Below, one piece after another: positions 38,204-48,055 of a DNA stretch of 64,000 nucleotides. Every line of letters starts with the position of its first letter. Positions within the stretch are counted from its first letter, which is position 1. The stretch is from Microbacterium sp. AK009 (GTDB lineage Bacteria > Actinomycetota > Actinomycetes > Actinomycetales > Microbacteriaceae): NCBI RefSeq assembly GCF_013410955.1, contig NZ_JACCCG010000002.1, forward strand, positions 62,001 to 126,000, given 5' to 3'. Under the pieces are notes generated by a model. The model did not search any database and was not told the origin of the DNA. It saw only the letters and a list, made by a program, of their open reading frames with translations. Made by a program: the position numbers and the translations under genes.

Positions 38204-38216
38204 GGGTTCGAGTCTA
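38201..38216 (-). promoter_or_regulatory. Leaderless promoter of lgt, overlapping the trpA stop codon
   Basis: On the minus strand TAGACT (38216-38211) plus seven bases leads into the ATG at 38203. The TAG stop of trpA is the first half of the hexamer. Confidence 0.5.
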
Positions 38217-39016
38217 AGCCGGGCGCCCGGCGCCCGCCGACATGGTCCCCTCGTGCAGCTCGGCGGCGAGGTCGCGCAGGGCGGGAATGCCGCCGTCCCG
38301 CAGGGCTCGGACGAGGGCCGTTCCGACGATGGCGCCGTCGGCGTACTCCAGGACGCCCGCCACGTGGGTGGCGTTCGAGATGCCGATGCCGACGCATGCG
38401 CGCTCGGCTCCGTGGGCGCGCAGCCGCGCGACGAGACCTCGGGCGGCGGCGTCGAGGTCCTCGCGGACCCCGGTGATCCCCATCGTGGAGACCGTGTACA
38501 CGAATCCCGTCGAGTTCGACGCGATGAGGTCGAGACGCTCGTCGGTCGAGGTGGGGGCGGCGAGGAAGACGCGGTCGAGGTCGGTGCGGCGCGACGCCGC
38601 GATCCAGTCCCCCGCGGCATCGGGAGTGACATCGGGCGTGATGAGGCCCGCTCCCCCGGCCGCGCGCAGGTCGTCCGCGAAGCGGTCGACCCCGTACTGC
38701 ATCACCGGGTTCCAATAGGTCATCACCAGCACCGGGGTGTCGGTCTGCCGCGTGATCTCGGCGACGGCGGTGAACGTGTCGCGGAGCCGGAATCCCGCCG
38801 CCAGCGCCGTCTGCGTCGCCTCCTGGATCACCGTGCCGTCCATGACCGGATCCGAGTACGGCGGGCCGAGCTCGAGCACGTCGGCTCCGGCGTCCGCGAG
38901 GGCGACGGCGGCGTCGATGCTCGTGGCCAGGTCGGGGAATCCGAGGGGGAGGTACCCGACGAGGGCGCCGCGACCGTCGGCCCTGGCAGCGTCGATCGCC
39001 GCCGCCACGGTTGAGG

Positions 39017-39020
<4 letters not shown>
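38214..39020 (-). CDS. trpA: Tryptophan synthase alpha subunit
   Basis: Cleaves indole-3-glycerol phosphate to indole and glyceraldehyde 3-phosphate; 268 residues, TIM barrel. Signature [18 protein letters not shown], with Gly-Pro-Pro where Gly-(Val/Ile)-Pro is usual, [13 protein letters not shown], and phosphate-binding [10 protein letters not shown] and [15 protein letters not shown] start overlaps the trpB stop (GTGA). Confidence 0.95.
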
Positions 39021-40278
<1,258 letters not shown>

Positions 40279-40282
<4 letters not shown>

Positions 40283-41127
40283 GTCCGCTCCTTCCGGTTT
40301 CGGCCGGCGGGATGGTCTCCCGCCGCGAGGAACCGACCGAGGGTGGCCACCGGATCGCCCGTCACGAGGGCTTCGCCGATGAGGACGACGTCGGCGCCGT
40401 GATCGCGATAATGCGCGACGTCGTCGGGAGACGACACCGCGGATTCCGCGATGCGGACGGTTCCTTCGGGGATGAGGGGTTCCAGACGCCCGAACAGGTC
40501 GCGGTCCAGCTGGAACGTCGACAGGTCGCGCGCGTTGACGCCGATCACCGAGGCGCCGAGATCGATCGCTCTCGACACCTCCTCGGCGCTGTGGGTCTCG
40601 ACGAGGGCGGTCATGCCGAGTTCGCCGATGAGATGATGCAGCCGGACGAGGACATCCTGCTCGAGAGCGGCGACGATGAGGAGCACCAGGTCGGCCCCGG
40701 CCGCACGGGCCTCGAGCACCTGGTATTCGGTCGCGATGAAGTCCTTGCGCAGCACGGGAACCTCGACCGCGGCGACGGCCTCGGCCAGATCGGCGAGGCT
40801 GCCGGAGAATCTGCGCTCCTCGGTCAGGACGGAGATGGCCGCAGCGCCACCCTGCTGATACCGCCTCGCCTGGGCGGCCGGGTCGGGGATCTCGGCGAGC
40901 GAGCCTCGCGAGGGGCTGGCACGCTTGACCTCGGCGATGATCTTCACGCGGTCGGCGGGCGCGAGCGCCGCGAGCGCGTCCTTGGCCGCGGGGCGCGCCA
41001 GCGCCGCGCGTTCGACCTCGACGAGGGGGGACTCGATCGCGCGACGCTCGGCGTCTGCGACGGCGCCGAACGTCAGCTCGGCGAGCAGGTCGATCCCCGC
41101 CGATGTGCTTTTAGCGCCCGCGCTCAA
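40279..41127 (-). CDS. trpC: Indole-3-glycerol phosphate synthase
   Basis: TIM-barrel enzyme that closes the indole ring; 282 residues from the proposed start. Signature [55 protein letters not shown], and [10 protein letters not shown]. No ATG or GTG is available before the conserved region. The best start is TTG at 41127, which overlaps the stop of the DUF6704 gene as TTGA. Upstream in-frame codons lie within that gene. Confidence 0.93.
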
Positions 41128-41354
41128 TGCTCTTTCGCCGTTGTCTTGGCACCGCCGACGCCGTATCCGGCTTTCGACATGCCCCATCCCACGAGCAGAC
41201 CCACGACGACCAGACCAGCGGAGGCCCACACCACCCACGGCACGTCGAAGAAGAAGGCGACGGTGCCGACGGTAAAGCCGACGAGCATGATGACGACAGC
41301 CGTCCATGCTGCCGGCGAGTTGCCGTGGCCGGGATCACCGATGTGGTTGCTCAT
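41124..41354 (-). CDS. DUF6704-type small membrane protein (trp-locus associated)
   Basis: 76 residues: an N-terminal GHGNSPAAW motif, two membrane segments (about 17-36 and 43-60) and a Lys-rich tail. This family typically sits between the Trp-associated membrane protein gene and trpC in actinobacteria. Function unknown. GGAGGATATTC precedes the ATG, and a TAGACT box (41395-41390) suggests a promoter for this gene and trpCBA. Confidence 0.82.
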   Translation of the reverse strand: MSNHIGDPGHGNSPAAWTAVVIMLVGFTVGTVAFFFDVPWVVWASAGLVVVGLLVGWGMSKAGYGVGGAKTTAKEH

Positions 41355-41389
41355 GAATATCCTCCAGGACGCCGGGACACACCATCGCC

Positions 41390-41395
41390 AGTCTA
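41390..41395 (-). promoter_or_regulatory. Candidate -10 element for DUF6704-trpCBA
   Basis: On the minus strand TAGACT matches TANNNT just inside the gap after the Trp-associated membrane protein gene. It would give a leader of about 29 bases with a strong GGAGG site. I see no trp leader peptide or attenuator. Confidence 0.4.
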
Positions 41396-41399
41396 TCGG

Positions 41400-42023
41400 T
41401 CAGACCGTCGGATCCTGTCCGCGCGACAGCTCATCCCACGAGTCGATCGCGTCGGTGCGCCGCGACGTCTCACCCTGCGGTGAGGCTTCCGCCGCGGTGC
41501 GGTACTTCCGCCCGGCACCGGGCCACCGGTGGGCCGTGGCGAGGATCAGCACCCCCGCGCCCAGCAGGGAGACGCATGCCGCGAGAGCGATGGGCGGCCA
41601 CGGTGTCGTGGATATCGCCGTGACGAGGTCGGCGACAGCATCGAGACCCGCGATGCCCGTGGCCTCCGTGACGGCCGAGACGACCGCGGACACGGGCGCC
41701 GTGAAAGCGATCATGCCGGTGGCCACCCCGAGGACGACGGCGATGACGACGGTGAGGGCTCCGAAGACGTACCGCAGTACGCTTCCGGCGATGGCCAGGG
41801 CCGCGCCGAGGGCCAGTGCGGTGAGACTGAGAGGTGCCAGCACGGGAAGCGCCGCTGCGCCACTGACCGGGAGCGGATCACGCGCCCCGTCTTCAATGGT
41901 CACGGTCAGCCAGGTCTGCGTCGAGGCGATGACCCCGATCGCGCCGGAGGCCAGGATGAGGAGCACCGCCAGCGTGCGGGCTCGTGCGGCCGCGATCGCG
42001 TGCACCGCGGCGGGGGGGTTCAC
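41400..42023 (-). CDS. Trp biosynthesis-associated membrane protein (TIGR02234/PF09534 type)
   Basis: 207 residues with four predicted membrane segments: the first is [21 protein letters not shown], followed by an extracytoplasmic loop with [11 protein letters not shown] Ser/Arg/Glu-rich cytoplasmic tail contains [11 protein letters not shown], typical of the family. The family is named for its place in actinobacterial trp operons; its activity is unknown. GTG start overlaps the hisI stop (GTGA); trpE, expected here, is absent. Confidence 0.85.
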   Translation of the reverse strand: MNPPAAVHAIAAARARTLAVLLILASGAIGVIASTQTWLTVTIEDGARDPLPVSGAAALPVLAPLSLTALALGAALAIAGSVLRYVFGALTVVIAVVLGVATGMIAFTAPVSAVVSAVTEATGIAGLDAVADLVTAISTTPWPPIALAACVSLLGAGVLILATAHRWPGAGRKYRTAAEASPQGETSRRTDAIDSWDELSRGQDPTV

Positions 42024-42409
42024 GATGGATCGCCGATCGGCTGCGCACCGACCGCCGGTTCCAGATCGTCGGCGTCGAAGCAGGTGCGCGTTCCGGTGTG
42101 GCAGGCCGCACCCACCTGCTCGACCTCGACCAGGATCGCGTCGCCATCGCAGTCCAGGCGCGCGCCGCGGACGTACTGCGCGTGGCCGGAGGTGTCGCCT
42201 TTGCGCCAGTACTCCTGCCGGGACCGCGACCAGAACGTCACACGCCCCTCGGTGAGGGTACGACGGAGGGCTTCGGCATCCATCCATCCGAGCATGAGCA
42301 CCTCGCGGGTGTCCCACTGCTGGATGATCGCCGCGACGAGGCCGTCGTCGGTGTAGCGGACGCGCGCGATGCGGTCCTCGACGTCGCCGGTAGGCTCGGG
42401 CCGAGTCAT
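42020..42409 (-). CDS. hisI: Phosphoribosyl-AMP cyclohydrolase
   Basis: Third step of histidine synthesis, hydrolytic opening of the adenine ring; 129 residues, single-domain form (HisE is separate). Signature [16 protein letters not shown], then the metal site [14 protein letters not shown] and [12 protein letters not shown] overlaps the hisF stop (ATGA). Confidence 0.95.
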   Translation of the reverse strand: MTRPEPTGDVEDRIARVRYTDDGLVAAIIQQWDTREVLMLGWMDAEALRRTLTEGRVTFWSRSRQEYWRKGDTSGHAQYVRGARLDCDGDAILVEVEQVGAACHTGTRTCFDADDLEPAVGAQPIGDPS

Positions 42410-43200
42410 CCGTTCCTCCCCGTCCGACGCACGGAGATGCCCTCCCGCGCCATCGCCTCCTTGACCTCGCCGACCCGCAGCTGACCGGTGTGGAACACCG
42501 AGGCGGCGAGCACGGCGTCGGCTCCGGCAATGATGGCGGGGGCGAAGTGCTCGAGCGCTCCCGCGCCGCCGGAGGCGATGACGGGAACGCGCGCCACCTC
42601 TCGCATCGCCGCGATGAGCTCGAGGTCGAAACCGTGCTTGGTCCCATCGGCGTCGATCGAATTGACCAGCAGCTCCCCCGCCCCCCGCTCGGCAGCTTCC
42701 CGGGCCCAGGTGAGGGCATCCAGGGTGGTCTCGGTGCGTCCGCCGTGGGTGGTCACCACGAAGCCCGAGGCCGAGCCTCCCCGCCGATCGGGTGAGACCC
42801 GCTTGACATCGAGCGAGAGGACCAGGACCTGGGCTCCGAACCGGTCGGCGATCTCGTCGAGCAGATCGGGACGCGCGATCGCCGCGGAGTTCACCCCGAT
42901 CTTGTCTGCACCCACCGACAGCAATCGCGCGACGTCGTCGGTCGATCGCACCCCGCCCCCGACCGTCAGCGGGATGAAGACCTGTTCCGCCGTGCGCTGC
43001 ACGACGTCGTAGGTCGTGGCGCGCTCATCGACCGTCGCGGTGACGTCGAGGAAGGTGATCTCATCCGCGCCCTGGTCGAAGTACGCCTTCGCGAGCTCGA
43101 CCGGGTCACCCATGTCGCGCAGATCGACGAAGTTCACGCCCTTCACCACGCGGCCGCCGGCGACGTCGAGACACGGGATGACGCGAGTGGCCAGCGTCAT
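42406..43200 (-). CDS. hisF: Imidazole glycerol phosphate synthase cyclase subunit
   Basis: TIM-barrel cyclase that uses ammonia from HisH to form imidazole glycerol phosphate and AICAR; 264 residues. Catalytic Asp residues lie in [18 protein letters not shown] and [20 protein letters not shown]. Phosphate motifs are [14 protein letters not shown] and [12 protein letters not shown]. Begins one base after the hisG stop. hisH and hisA are not in this cluster. Confidence 0.96.
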   Translation of the reverse strand: MTLATRVIPCLDVAGGRVVKGVNFVDLRDMGDPVELAKAYFDQGADEITFLDVTATVDERATTYDVVQRTAEQVFIPLTVGGGVRSTDDVARLLSVGADKIGVNSAAIARPDLLDEIADRFGAQVLVLSLDVKRVSPDRRGGSASGFVVTTHGGRTETTLDALTWAREAAERGAGELLVNSIDADGTKHGFDLELIAAMREVARVPVIASGGAGALEHFAPAIIAGADAVLAASVFHTGQLRVGEVKEAMAREGISVRRTGRNG

Positions 43201-43201
43201 C

Positions 43202-44044
43202 TCAGAGCCTCGCCGCGTGGATCTCGGTGACCAGGATCGCCCGCGCGCCGATGGCGTAGAGGGCGTCCATGACCTGGTTCACGCCCTTGCGCGGGCTCAT
43301 CACCCGCACCGCGACCCACTCGGGATCGCGCAGCGGCGAGATGGTCGGCGACTCGATGCCCGGTGCGACCGCGACGGCGTCGTCGATCAGGCGAGCGGGC
43401 AGGTCGTAGTCGATGAGCACGTATCGGCGGGCCACCATGACGCCGCGCAGGCGCCGCAGCAGAGTCTCGGTCCCCCCCGCTTCGACCGGTGCCCCGATGA
43501 GGACCGCCTCGGACTGCAGGATCGCGGGCCCGAAGATCTCCAGCCCCGCCTGGCGCAGTGTCGTCCCGGTCGAGACCACGTCGGCGACCGCGTCGGCCAC
43601 CCCGAGACGCACGGCCGACTCGACCGCACCGTCCAGCGGGACGAGGTCGACTGCCACACCACGCTCGTCGAGGAAGCCGTCGACGAGTCCCGGGTAGGCG
43701 GTCGCCACGCGCACACCCTCGAGGTCGTCGATATCGGCGAAACGTCCGGGGGGACCTGCGAAGCGGAAGGTCGAATCACCGAAACCGAGCGCTTCGATCT
43801 CGCGGGCGCCCGGCATGCGGGCATCCAGGAGGAGGTCGCGGCCGGTGATCCCGACATCCAATGCGCCGGATCCGACGTAGGTGGCGATGTCCTTCGGACG
43901 CAGGTAGAAGAACTCGACCTCGTTCTCGGGGTCGATGACGTGCAGATCCTTCGGATCACGTCGGCCGGTGTATCCGGCCTCCTGGAGCATCGCGGAGGCG
44001 GTGTCTGCGAGGGAGCCCTTGTTGGGCACGGCGATTCTAAGCAT
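43202..44044 (-). CDS. hisG: ATP phosphoribosyltransferase (long form)
   Basis: First committed, feedback-inhibited step of histidine synthesis; 280 residues, the long form with C-terminal ACT-like regulatory domain (about 205-280, ending [18 protein letters not shown]). Catalytic parts: [32 protein letters not shown], and the PRPP loop [20 protein letters not shown] start 42 bases after hisE. Confidence 0.95.
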   Translation of the reverse strand: MLRIAVPNKGSLADTASAMLQEAGYTGRRDPKDLHVIDPENEVEFFYLRPKDIATYVGSGALDVGITGRDLLLDARMPGAREIEALGFGDSTFRFAGPPGRFADIDDLEGVRVATAYPGLVDGFLDERGVAVDLVPLDGAVESAVRLGVADAVADVVSTGTTLRQAGLEIFGPAILQSEAVLIGAPVEAGGTETLLRRLRGVMVARRYVLIDYDLPARLIDDAVAVAPGIESPTISPLRDPEWVAVRVMSPRKGVNQVMDALYAIGARAILVTEIHAARL

Positions 44045-44086
44045 GTGGAGTGGCTTTCGGGGAGAAGAGGACGGACGGAGGACCGC

Positions 44087-44350
44087 TCAGAGATGTCGGT
44101 ACACGTCCTCGAGCGTGAGTCCCTTCGCGACGAGCATCACCTGCAGGTGGTACAGCAGCTGAGAGATCTCCTCGGCGGTGCGCTCGTCGGATTCGTACTC
44201 GGCGGCCATCCACACCTCGGCGGCCTCTTCGACGATCTTCTTGCCGATGGCGTGGACACCGGCGTCGAGCTCGGCGACGGTCCCCGATCCCTCGGGTCGC
44301 TCGGCGGCCTTCGCCGTGAGCTCGGCGAACAGCGCGTCGAAAGTCTTCAC
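44087..44350 (-). CDS. hisE: Phosphoribosyl-ATP diphosphatase
   Basis: Second step of histidine synthesis; 87 residues, normal length for a stand-alone HisE. The metal-binding helix is [18 protein letters not shown], followed by [20 protein letters not shown] start at 44350, six bases after a TACCCT box, makes this the first, leaderless gene of hisE-G-F-I; the frame is open further upstream but low-complexity. Confidence 0.93.
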   Translation of the reverse strand: MKTFDALFAELTAKAAERPEGSGTVAELDAGVHAIGKKIVEEAAEVWMAAEYESDERTAEEISQLLYHLQVMLVAKGLTLEDVYRHL

Positions 44351-44362
44351 CCTGCCAGGGTA
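44348..44362 (-). promoter_or_regulatory. Leaderless promoter of the hisEGFI operon
   Basis: On the minus strand TACCCT (44362-44357) plus GGCAGG leads into the GTG at 44350. Confidence 0.45.
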
Positions 44363-44396
44363 GCGAACGGGCGGGGCCGACCGGCGCGGTCGGAGG

Positions 44397-44990
44397 TCAG
44401 TGCACCAGGATGCTGAGGCCGATGACGAGCAGCCCCAGCAGCGTCGTCGCGAGCACGCCGAGCACCCGCCAGGGCCACGTCGCACCGTTGCGCCGGGCGT
44501 TGAGGTAGCCGATCAGCCCCAGAATGACCACACCGCTGCCGAGCGCCAGGAAATAGGCCGTCCATTCGTCCAGGACACCCCACGTTCCCGTGGCGAGGAG
44601 GAAGACCGGGATGAGCATCGCCAGTGCCATGCCGCCGGAGTGGCGCACACCATCACGGATGCCCACGTGCAGCGGGGGAACGGGCCGGTGGGACCGACTG
44701 GCGACGACGGCGGCGTAGATGTGGGCCAGCCAGAAGACCCCGACCGTTCCTGCGACGAACCAGATGACGTCGAGGTCGGTGGGTGCGTCGATCTCGGCGC
44801 CGATGAGGGCGGTGACGAGGACCACGCCGTAGATCCCGTGCTCCCCGCTGTAGGCCGACAGCAGCCTCTTCGCCCCGCGGGCCCCTGCCACACGCAGCGC
44901 CTCGGTGCTCGAGGGTGTCGCAGCCCCGGTGCCGCCCACCGCGGGTTCGGGCTCAGGGCGGGCCGGGGGGTCCTCGGAGCGGTCGGTCAT
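44397..44990 (-). CDS. Multi-pass membrane protein of unknown function
   Basis: 197 residues. A 35-residue Pro/Glu-rich cytoplasmic start ([17 protein letters not shown]) precedes about five hydrophobic segments, with polar turns [15 protein letters not shown] and [10 protein letters not shown] do not recognise the family. GGAG sits seven bases before the ATG, and the gene begins 13 bases after rpe, so it is probably co-transcribed with it. Confidence 0.7.
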   Translation of the reverse strand: MTDRSEDPPARPEPEPAVGGTGAATPSSTEALRVAGARGAKRLLSAYSGEHGIYGVVLVTALIGAEIDAPTDLDVIWFVAGTVGVFWLAHIYAAVVASRSHRPVPPLHVGIRDGVRHSGGMALAMLIPVFLLATGTWGVLDEWTAYFLALGSGVVILGLIGYLNARRNGATWPWRVLGVLATTLLGLLVIGLSILVH

Positions 44991-45003
44991 GGGCGTTCTC
45001 CGA

Positions 45004-45702
45004 TCAGCGACGGGGGTGTCGATGGTGGTGGCGAGCCTGGTTCCGCAGCGCGACGATCGCCTTCTCGGGGTCGTCGGCGCCGAAGACCGCAGACCCCGCG
45101 ACGAAGGTGTCGGCCCCGGCCTCGGCGGCCTGGACGATCGTGGATTCGCCGATCCCGCCGTCGACTTGCAGCCACACCTCCGACCCGCGACGCCTCGCCT
45201 CGGCCGCGAGGGCGCTGAGCTTGGGCATCGTCTCAGGCATGAAGGACTGCCCGCCGAAACCGGGTTCGACCGTCATCACGAGGATCTGGTCGAACTCGTC
45301 GAGCACGTCGTAGAGCAACTCGACCCCGGTGGCGGGCTTGACGGCGACTCCGGCGCGGGCGCCGATCGCGCGCAGGCGTCGCGCGATCGCGACGGGTTCG
45401 GATGCCGCCTCGAGGTGGAAGGTCACCGATGCGGCGCCGATCTCGGCGTACCCCGGCGCCCACCGTTCGGGATCGTCGATCATGAGGTGCACGTCGAGCG
45501 GAACCGGGCTGGTCTCCTGGATGCGCTGGACCATCTGCGGACCGAAGGTCAGGTTCGGCACGAAATGGTTGTCCATGACGTCCACGTGCACGAAATCGGC
45601 GGCGGCGATGCGGGCGAGATCGTCGGCCATGTGGACGAAGTCCGCGGCCAGGATGCTGGGGTTGATCCTAACCGCTGCGGCGGAGTCGTGGTCGGCGTGC
45701 AC
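45004..45702 (-). CDS. rpe: Ribulose-phosphate 3-epimerase
   Basis: Interconverts ribulose 5-phosphate and xylulose 5-phosphate in the pentose phosphate pathway; 232 residues, TIM barrel. Signature INPSILAADFVHMADDL, FVHVDVMDNHFVPNLTFGP (metal His and Asp), LDVHLMIDDP, VMTVEPGFGGQSFMPE, and LQVDGGIGESTI. GTG at 45702 is preferred because a CATAAT box lies exactly six bases before it. A His-rich C-terminus (RHHHRHPRR) is unusual. Confidence 0.94.
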   Translation of the reverse strand: MHADHDSAAAVRINPSILAADFVHMADDLARIAAADFVHVDVMDNHFVPNLTFGPQMVQRIQETSPVPLDVHLMIDDPERWAPGYAEIGAASVTFHLEAASEPVAIARRLRAIGARAGVAVKPATGVELLYDVLDEFDQILVMTVEPGFGGQSFMPETMPKLSALAAEARRRGSEVWLQVDGGIGESTIVQAAEAGADTFVAGSAVFGADDPEKAIVALRNQARHHHRHPRR

Positions 45703-45714
45703 CGCACCATTATG
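45700..45714 (-). promoter_or_regulatory. Leaderless promoter of rpe
   Basis: On the minus strand CATAAT (45714-45709) plus GGTGCG leads into the GTG at 45702. Confidence 0.45.
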
Positions 45715-45762
45715 TCGGCACGCCCATGCCGCCACCGGGCGACGGTGTCCGATATGCGACGC

Positions 45763-47127
45763 TCAGCGCCGTTGCAGCAGCGAGATCGACATCGCATCGG
45801 TGTTGTGCCGATGCGGCCACAGCTGCGCGCGACCCGATCCATCGGCCTGGGGCAGGAGGCCGGGGTCGGTAGCGCTGAACCCGGTGATCACGGCGCGGGC
45901 ATCGAGCTCCTCGACGTCGTCGCCGCGCGCTCGGAGGATGTCGGCGACGACGCCCGCGGTTTCGGCGAGATGCGGCGAACACGTGACGTAGGCCACCACG
46001 CCCCCCGGCGCGAGCCCGTCGATGGCAGCATCCAGAAGCCCGCGCTGCAGATCGACGAGGTCGGCGACATCAGCCGGCGATTTGCGCCATCGGGCCTCCG
46101 GGCGTCGCCGGAGCGCACCGAGCCCCGTGCAGGGAGCGTCGACGAGGATGCGGTCGTATCCGCCGACACGTGCCCGGCTCCGGCCGTCCTCCTCGCTGAC
46201 CGGGACGTCGATCGGCACTCCGGCGACGGATTGCCGCACGAGCCCCGCACGGGCGGGGTTGATCTCGTTGGCCTCGACCCGCGCGCCCGCGGCGAGAGCC
46301 TCGGCCGCGAGGATCGCGGTCTTCCCACCCGGCCCCGCGCACAGATCGAGCCACCGCTCCCCCTGTTGCGCAGGACGCGCCCGGGTGAGCGCGAGGGCGG
46401 CGATCTGCGATCCCTCGTCCTGCACCCGGATGCGACCGCTCGAGGCGGTCACCTGGGCTTCCGGGTCGCCGCCGGCCGAGCGGAAGCCGAGGGGTGAGAA
46501 GTCGGTGCGCCGCTCGCCCTCCGGCACCTCGGCGAGGCCCGGGAGGGCGGCGAAGGTCACCCGCGGTGAGGCGTTGTCGGCCCGGAGGAGGTCGTCGAGC
46601 TCGTCCGCGCGTCCCTCGGCGGCCAGCGCCCGTCGGAAGGCGCGGACCACCCAGACGGGGTGCGAGGTGAGCAGGCCCAGCCGCTCGTCGTCGGAGCGCG
46701 CGTTCTGGGAGATCTGCGTCATCCACTCGCCCGGTGTGTCGCGCGAGATCCGCCGGAGCACCGCGTTGGCGAACCCCCCGGCGCTGCGTCCCGCAGCCCG
46801 AAGGGCGAGCTCGACGGACTCGTTGACCGCGGCGTGCGAGGCCACCCGCGTCGAGAGCAGCTGGTGGACCCCCAGTCGGATGGCGTCGAGCACGGGCGGA
46901 TCGATGAGGTCGACGGCACGGCCGGCGGCGAGGGAGATGACGGCGTCGTAGGTGTTCTCCCGACGCAGGGTCCCGTACGTGAGCTCGGTCGCCAGCCCCG
47001 CGTCGGCGGCGGCGAGCCCGGCACGGCGGATCGCGGCAGGCAGGAGCAGGTTGGCGTAGGCATCGGAGTCGTGCACGGAGCGGATCGTCTCGAAGGCCAC
47101 GAGTCGTGCCGGATTCACGGCCCTCAT
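45763..47127 (-). CDS. rsmB: 16S rRNA (cytosine-5)-methyltransferase RsmB/Fmu
   Basis: 454 residues. The N-terminal NusB-like RNA-binding domain (1-145) has ELTYGTLRRENTYDAVIS. The methyltransferase domain has the SAM motif LDLCAGPGGKTAILAAEAL and the catalytic cysteines in ILVDAPCTGLGALRR and VVAYVTCSPHLAET. ATG overlaps the fmt stop (ATGA). Targets C967 of 16S rRNA in E. coli. Confidence 0.94.
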   Translation of the reverse strand: MRAVNPARLVAFETIRSVHDSDAYANLLLPAAIRRAGLAAADAGLATELTYGTLRRENTYDAVISLAAGRAVDLIDPPVLDAIRLGVHQLLSTRVASHAAVNESVELALRAAGRSAGGFANAVLRRISRDTPGEWMTQISQNARSDDERLGLLTSHPVWVVRAFRRALAAEGRADELDDLLRADNASPRVTFAALPGLAEVPEGERRTDFSPLGFRSAGGDPEAQVTASSGRIRVQDEGSQIAALALTRARPAQQGERWLDLCAGPGGKTAILAAEALAAGARVEANEINPARAGLVRQSVAGVPIDVPVSEEDGRSRARVGGYDRILVDAPCTGLGALRRRPEARWRKSPADVADLVDLQRGLLDAAIDGLAPGGVVAYVTCSPHLAETAGVVADILRARGDDVEELDARAVITGFSATDPGLLPQADGSGRAQLWPHRHNTDAMSISLLQRR

Positions 47128-48047
47128 GAGCCCAGCACCGGCTCGCCCTGTCGCAGTCCGCGGAACCAGTCTGCGGCGATCATCGGGCCGCGCCCGGCGG
47201 GCTGCACGCTGTCGAGCTGGACCGGCTCGGTGGCTGTCCCCACGATGACCGCGCGACCCTGGGTTGCGAGACGTCCCGGAGACAGGCGGGGCGCGTCGGG
47301 AGCGGCCGCCCGGGCGGCCAGCACCTTCACGCGCGCGCCGTCGATGGTCGTGTGGGCGCCGGGCTCGGGCGTCACTCCCCGGAACCGCTGGATCACCTCA
47401 TCGCGCGTGCCGTTCCAGTCGAGGCGACCATCGGCGTCGCCGAGCTTGGGCGCGAACGTCGGTGCGCCCTGCTGGGGCCGGAGCGTCGCCGAACCGTCGG
47501 CGATCGCGTCGACGACCGTGCACAGGAGGGTCGCTCCGCGGTCGGCGAGGAGGGCGAGGACCTCACCCGCGGTCGCATGCTCCGGGGTGGGAAGGACCAC
47601 CTCGTCGAAGACGTCGCCCGCGTCGAGCTCGGCCACGAGCCGGAAGACGCTGGCGGCGACCTCGGTGTCACCGGCGATCAGCCCGTGCTGCACGGGTGCC
47701 GCACCCCGCCACCGCGGCAGCTGCGAGAAGTGAAGGTTGATCCAGCCGTGGCGAGGGGTAGAGAGCAGCGGCTCTCGCACGAGACCGCCGTAGGCGACGA
47801 TGACGCCGAGGTCGGGCGCGGTGCCGGCGATCGCGGTCGTCGCCGCGTCATCCAGCCGGCGGGTCTTCAGAAGCGGCAGACCGAGCTCCAGGGCGGTGGC
47901 GGCGACCGGAGAGGGGGTCAGCACGCGCTTTCGCCCCTGGGGGGCGTCGTCGCGGGTCACGACGGTCACGATGTCGTGGGATGACGCGTGCAGGGCGCGC
48001 AGCGACGGCACGGCCGGCGCGGGGGTTCCGGCGAAGACGAGACGCAT
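47124..48047 (-). CDS. fmt: Methionyl-tRNA formyltransferase
   Basis: Formylates initiator Met-tRNA; 307 residues. RLVFAGTPAPAVPSL at the N-terminus, catalytic region INLHFSQLPRWRGAAPVQHG (usually HxSLLP, here HFSQLP), and DAGDVFDEVVLP. A C-terminal OB-fold domain ends near ADWFRGLRQGEP. Two starts are possible: ATG at 48047, which matches the family N-terminus, or GTG at 48059, which overlaps the priA stop as GTGA. Confidence 0.93.
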   Translation of the reverse strand: MRLVFAGTPAPAVPSLRALHASSHDIVTVVTRDDAPQGRKRVLTPSPVAATALELGLPLLKTRRLDDAATTAIAGTAPDLGVIVAYGGLVREPLLSTPRHGWINLHFSQLPRWRGAAPVQHGLIAGDTEVAASVFRLVAELDAGDVFDEVVLPTPEHATAGEVLALLADRGATLLCTVVDAIADGSATLRPQQGAPTFAPKLGDADGRLDWNGTRDEVIQRFRGVTPEPGAHTTIDGARVKVLAARAAAPDAPRLSPGRLATQGRAVIVGTATEPVQLDSVQPAGRGPMIAADWFRGLRQGEPVLGS

Positions 48048-48055
48048 AGGGGTTC

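Noticed and set aside
41355..41399. trp attenuator or leader peptide before DUF6704-trpCBA
   Set aside because: The gap is 45 bases and has neither a Trp-rich short frame nor alternating hairpins.
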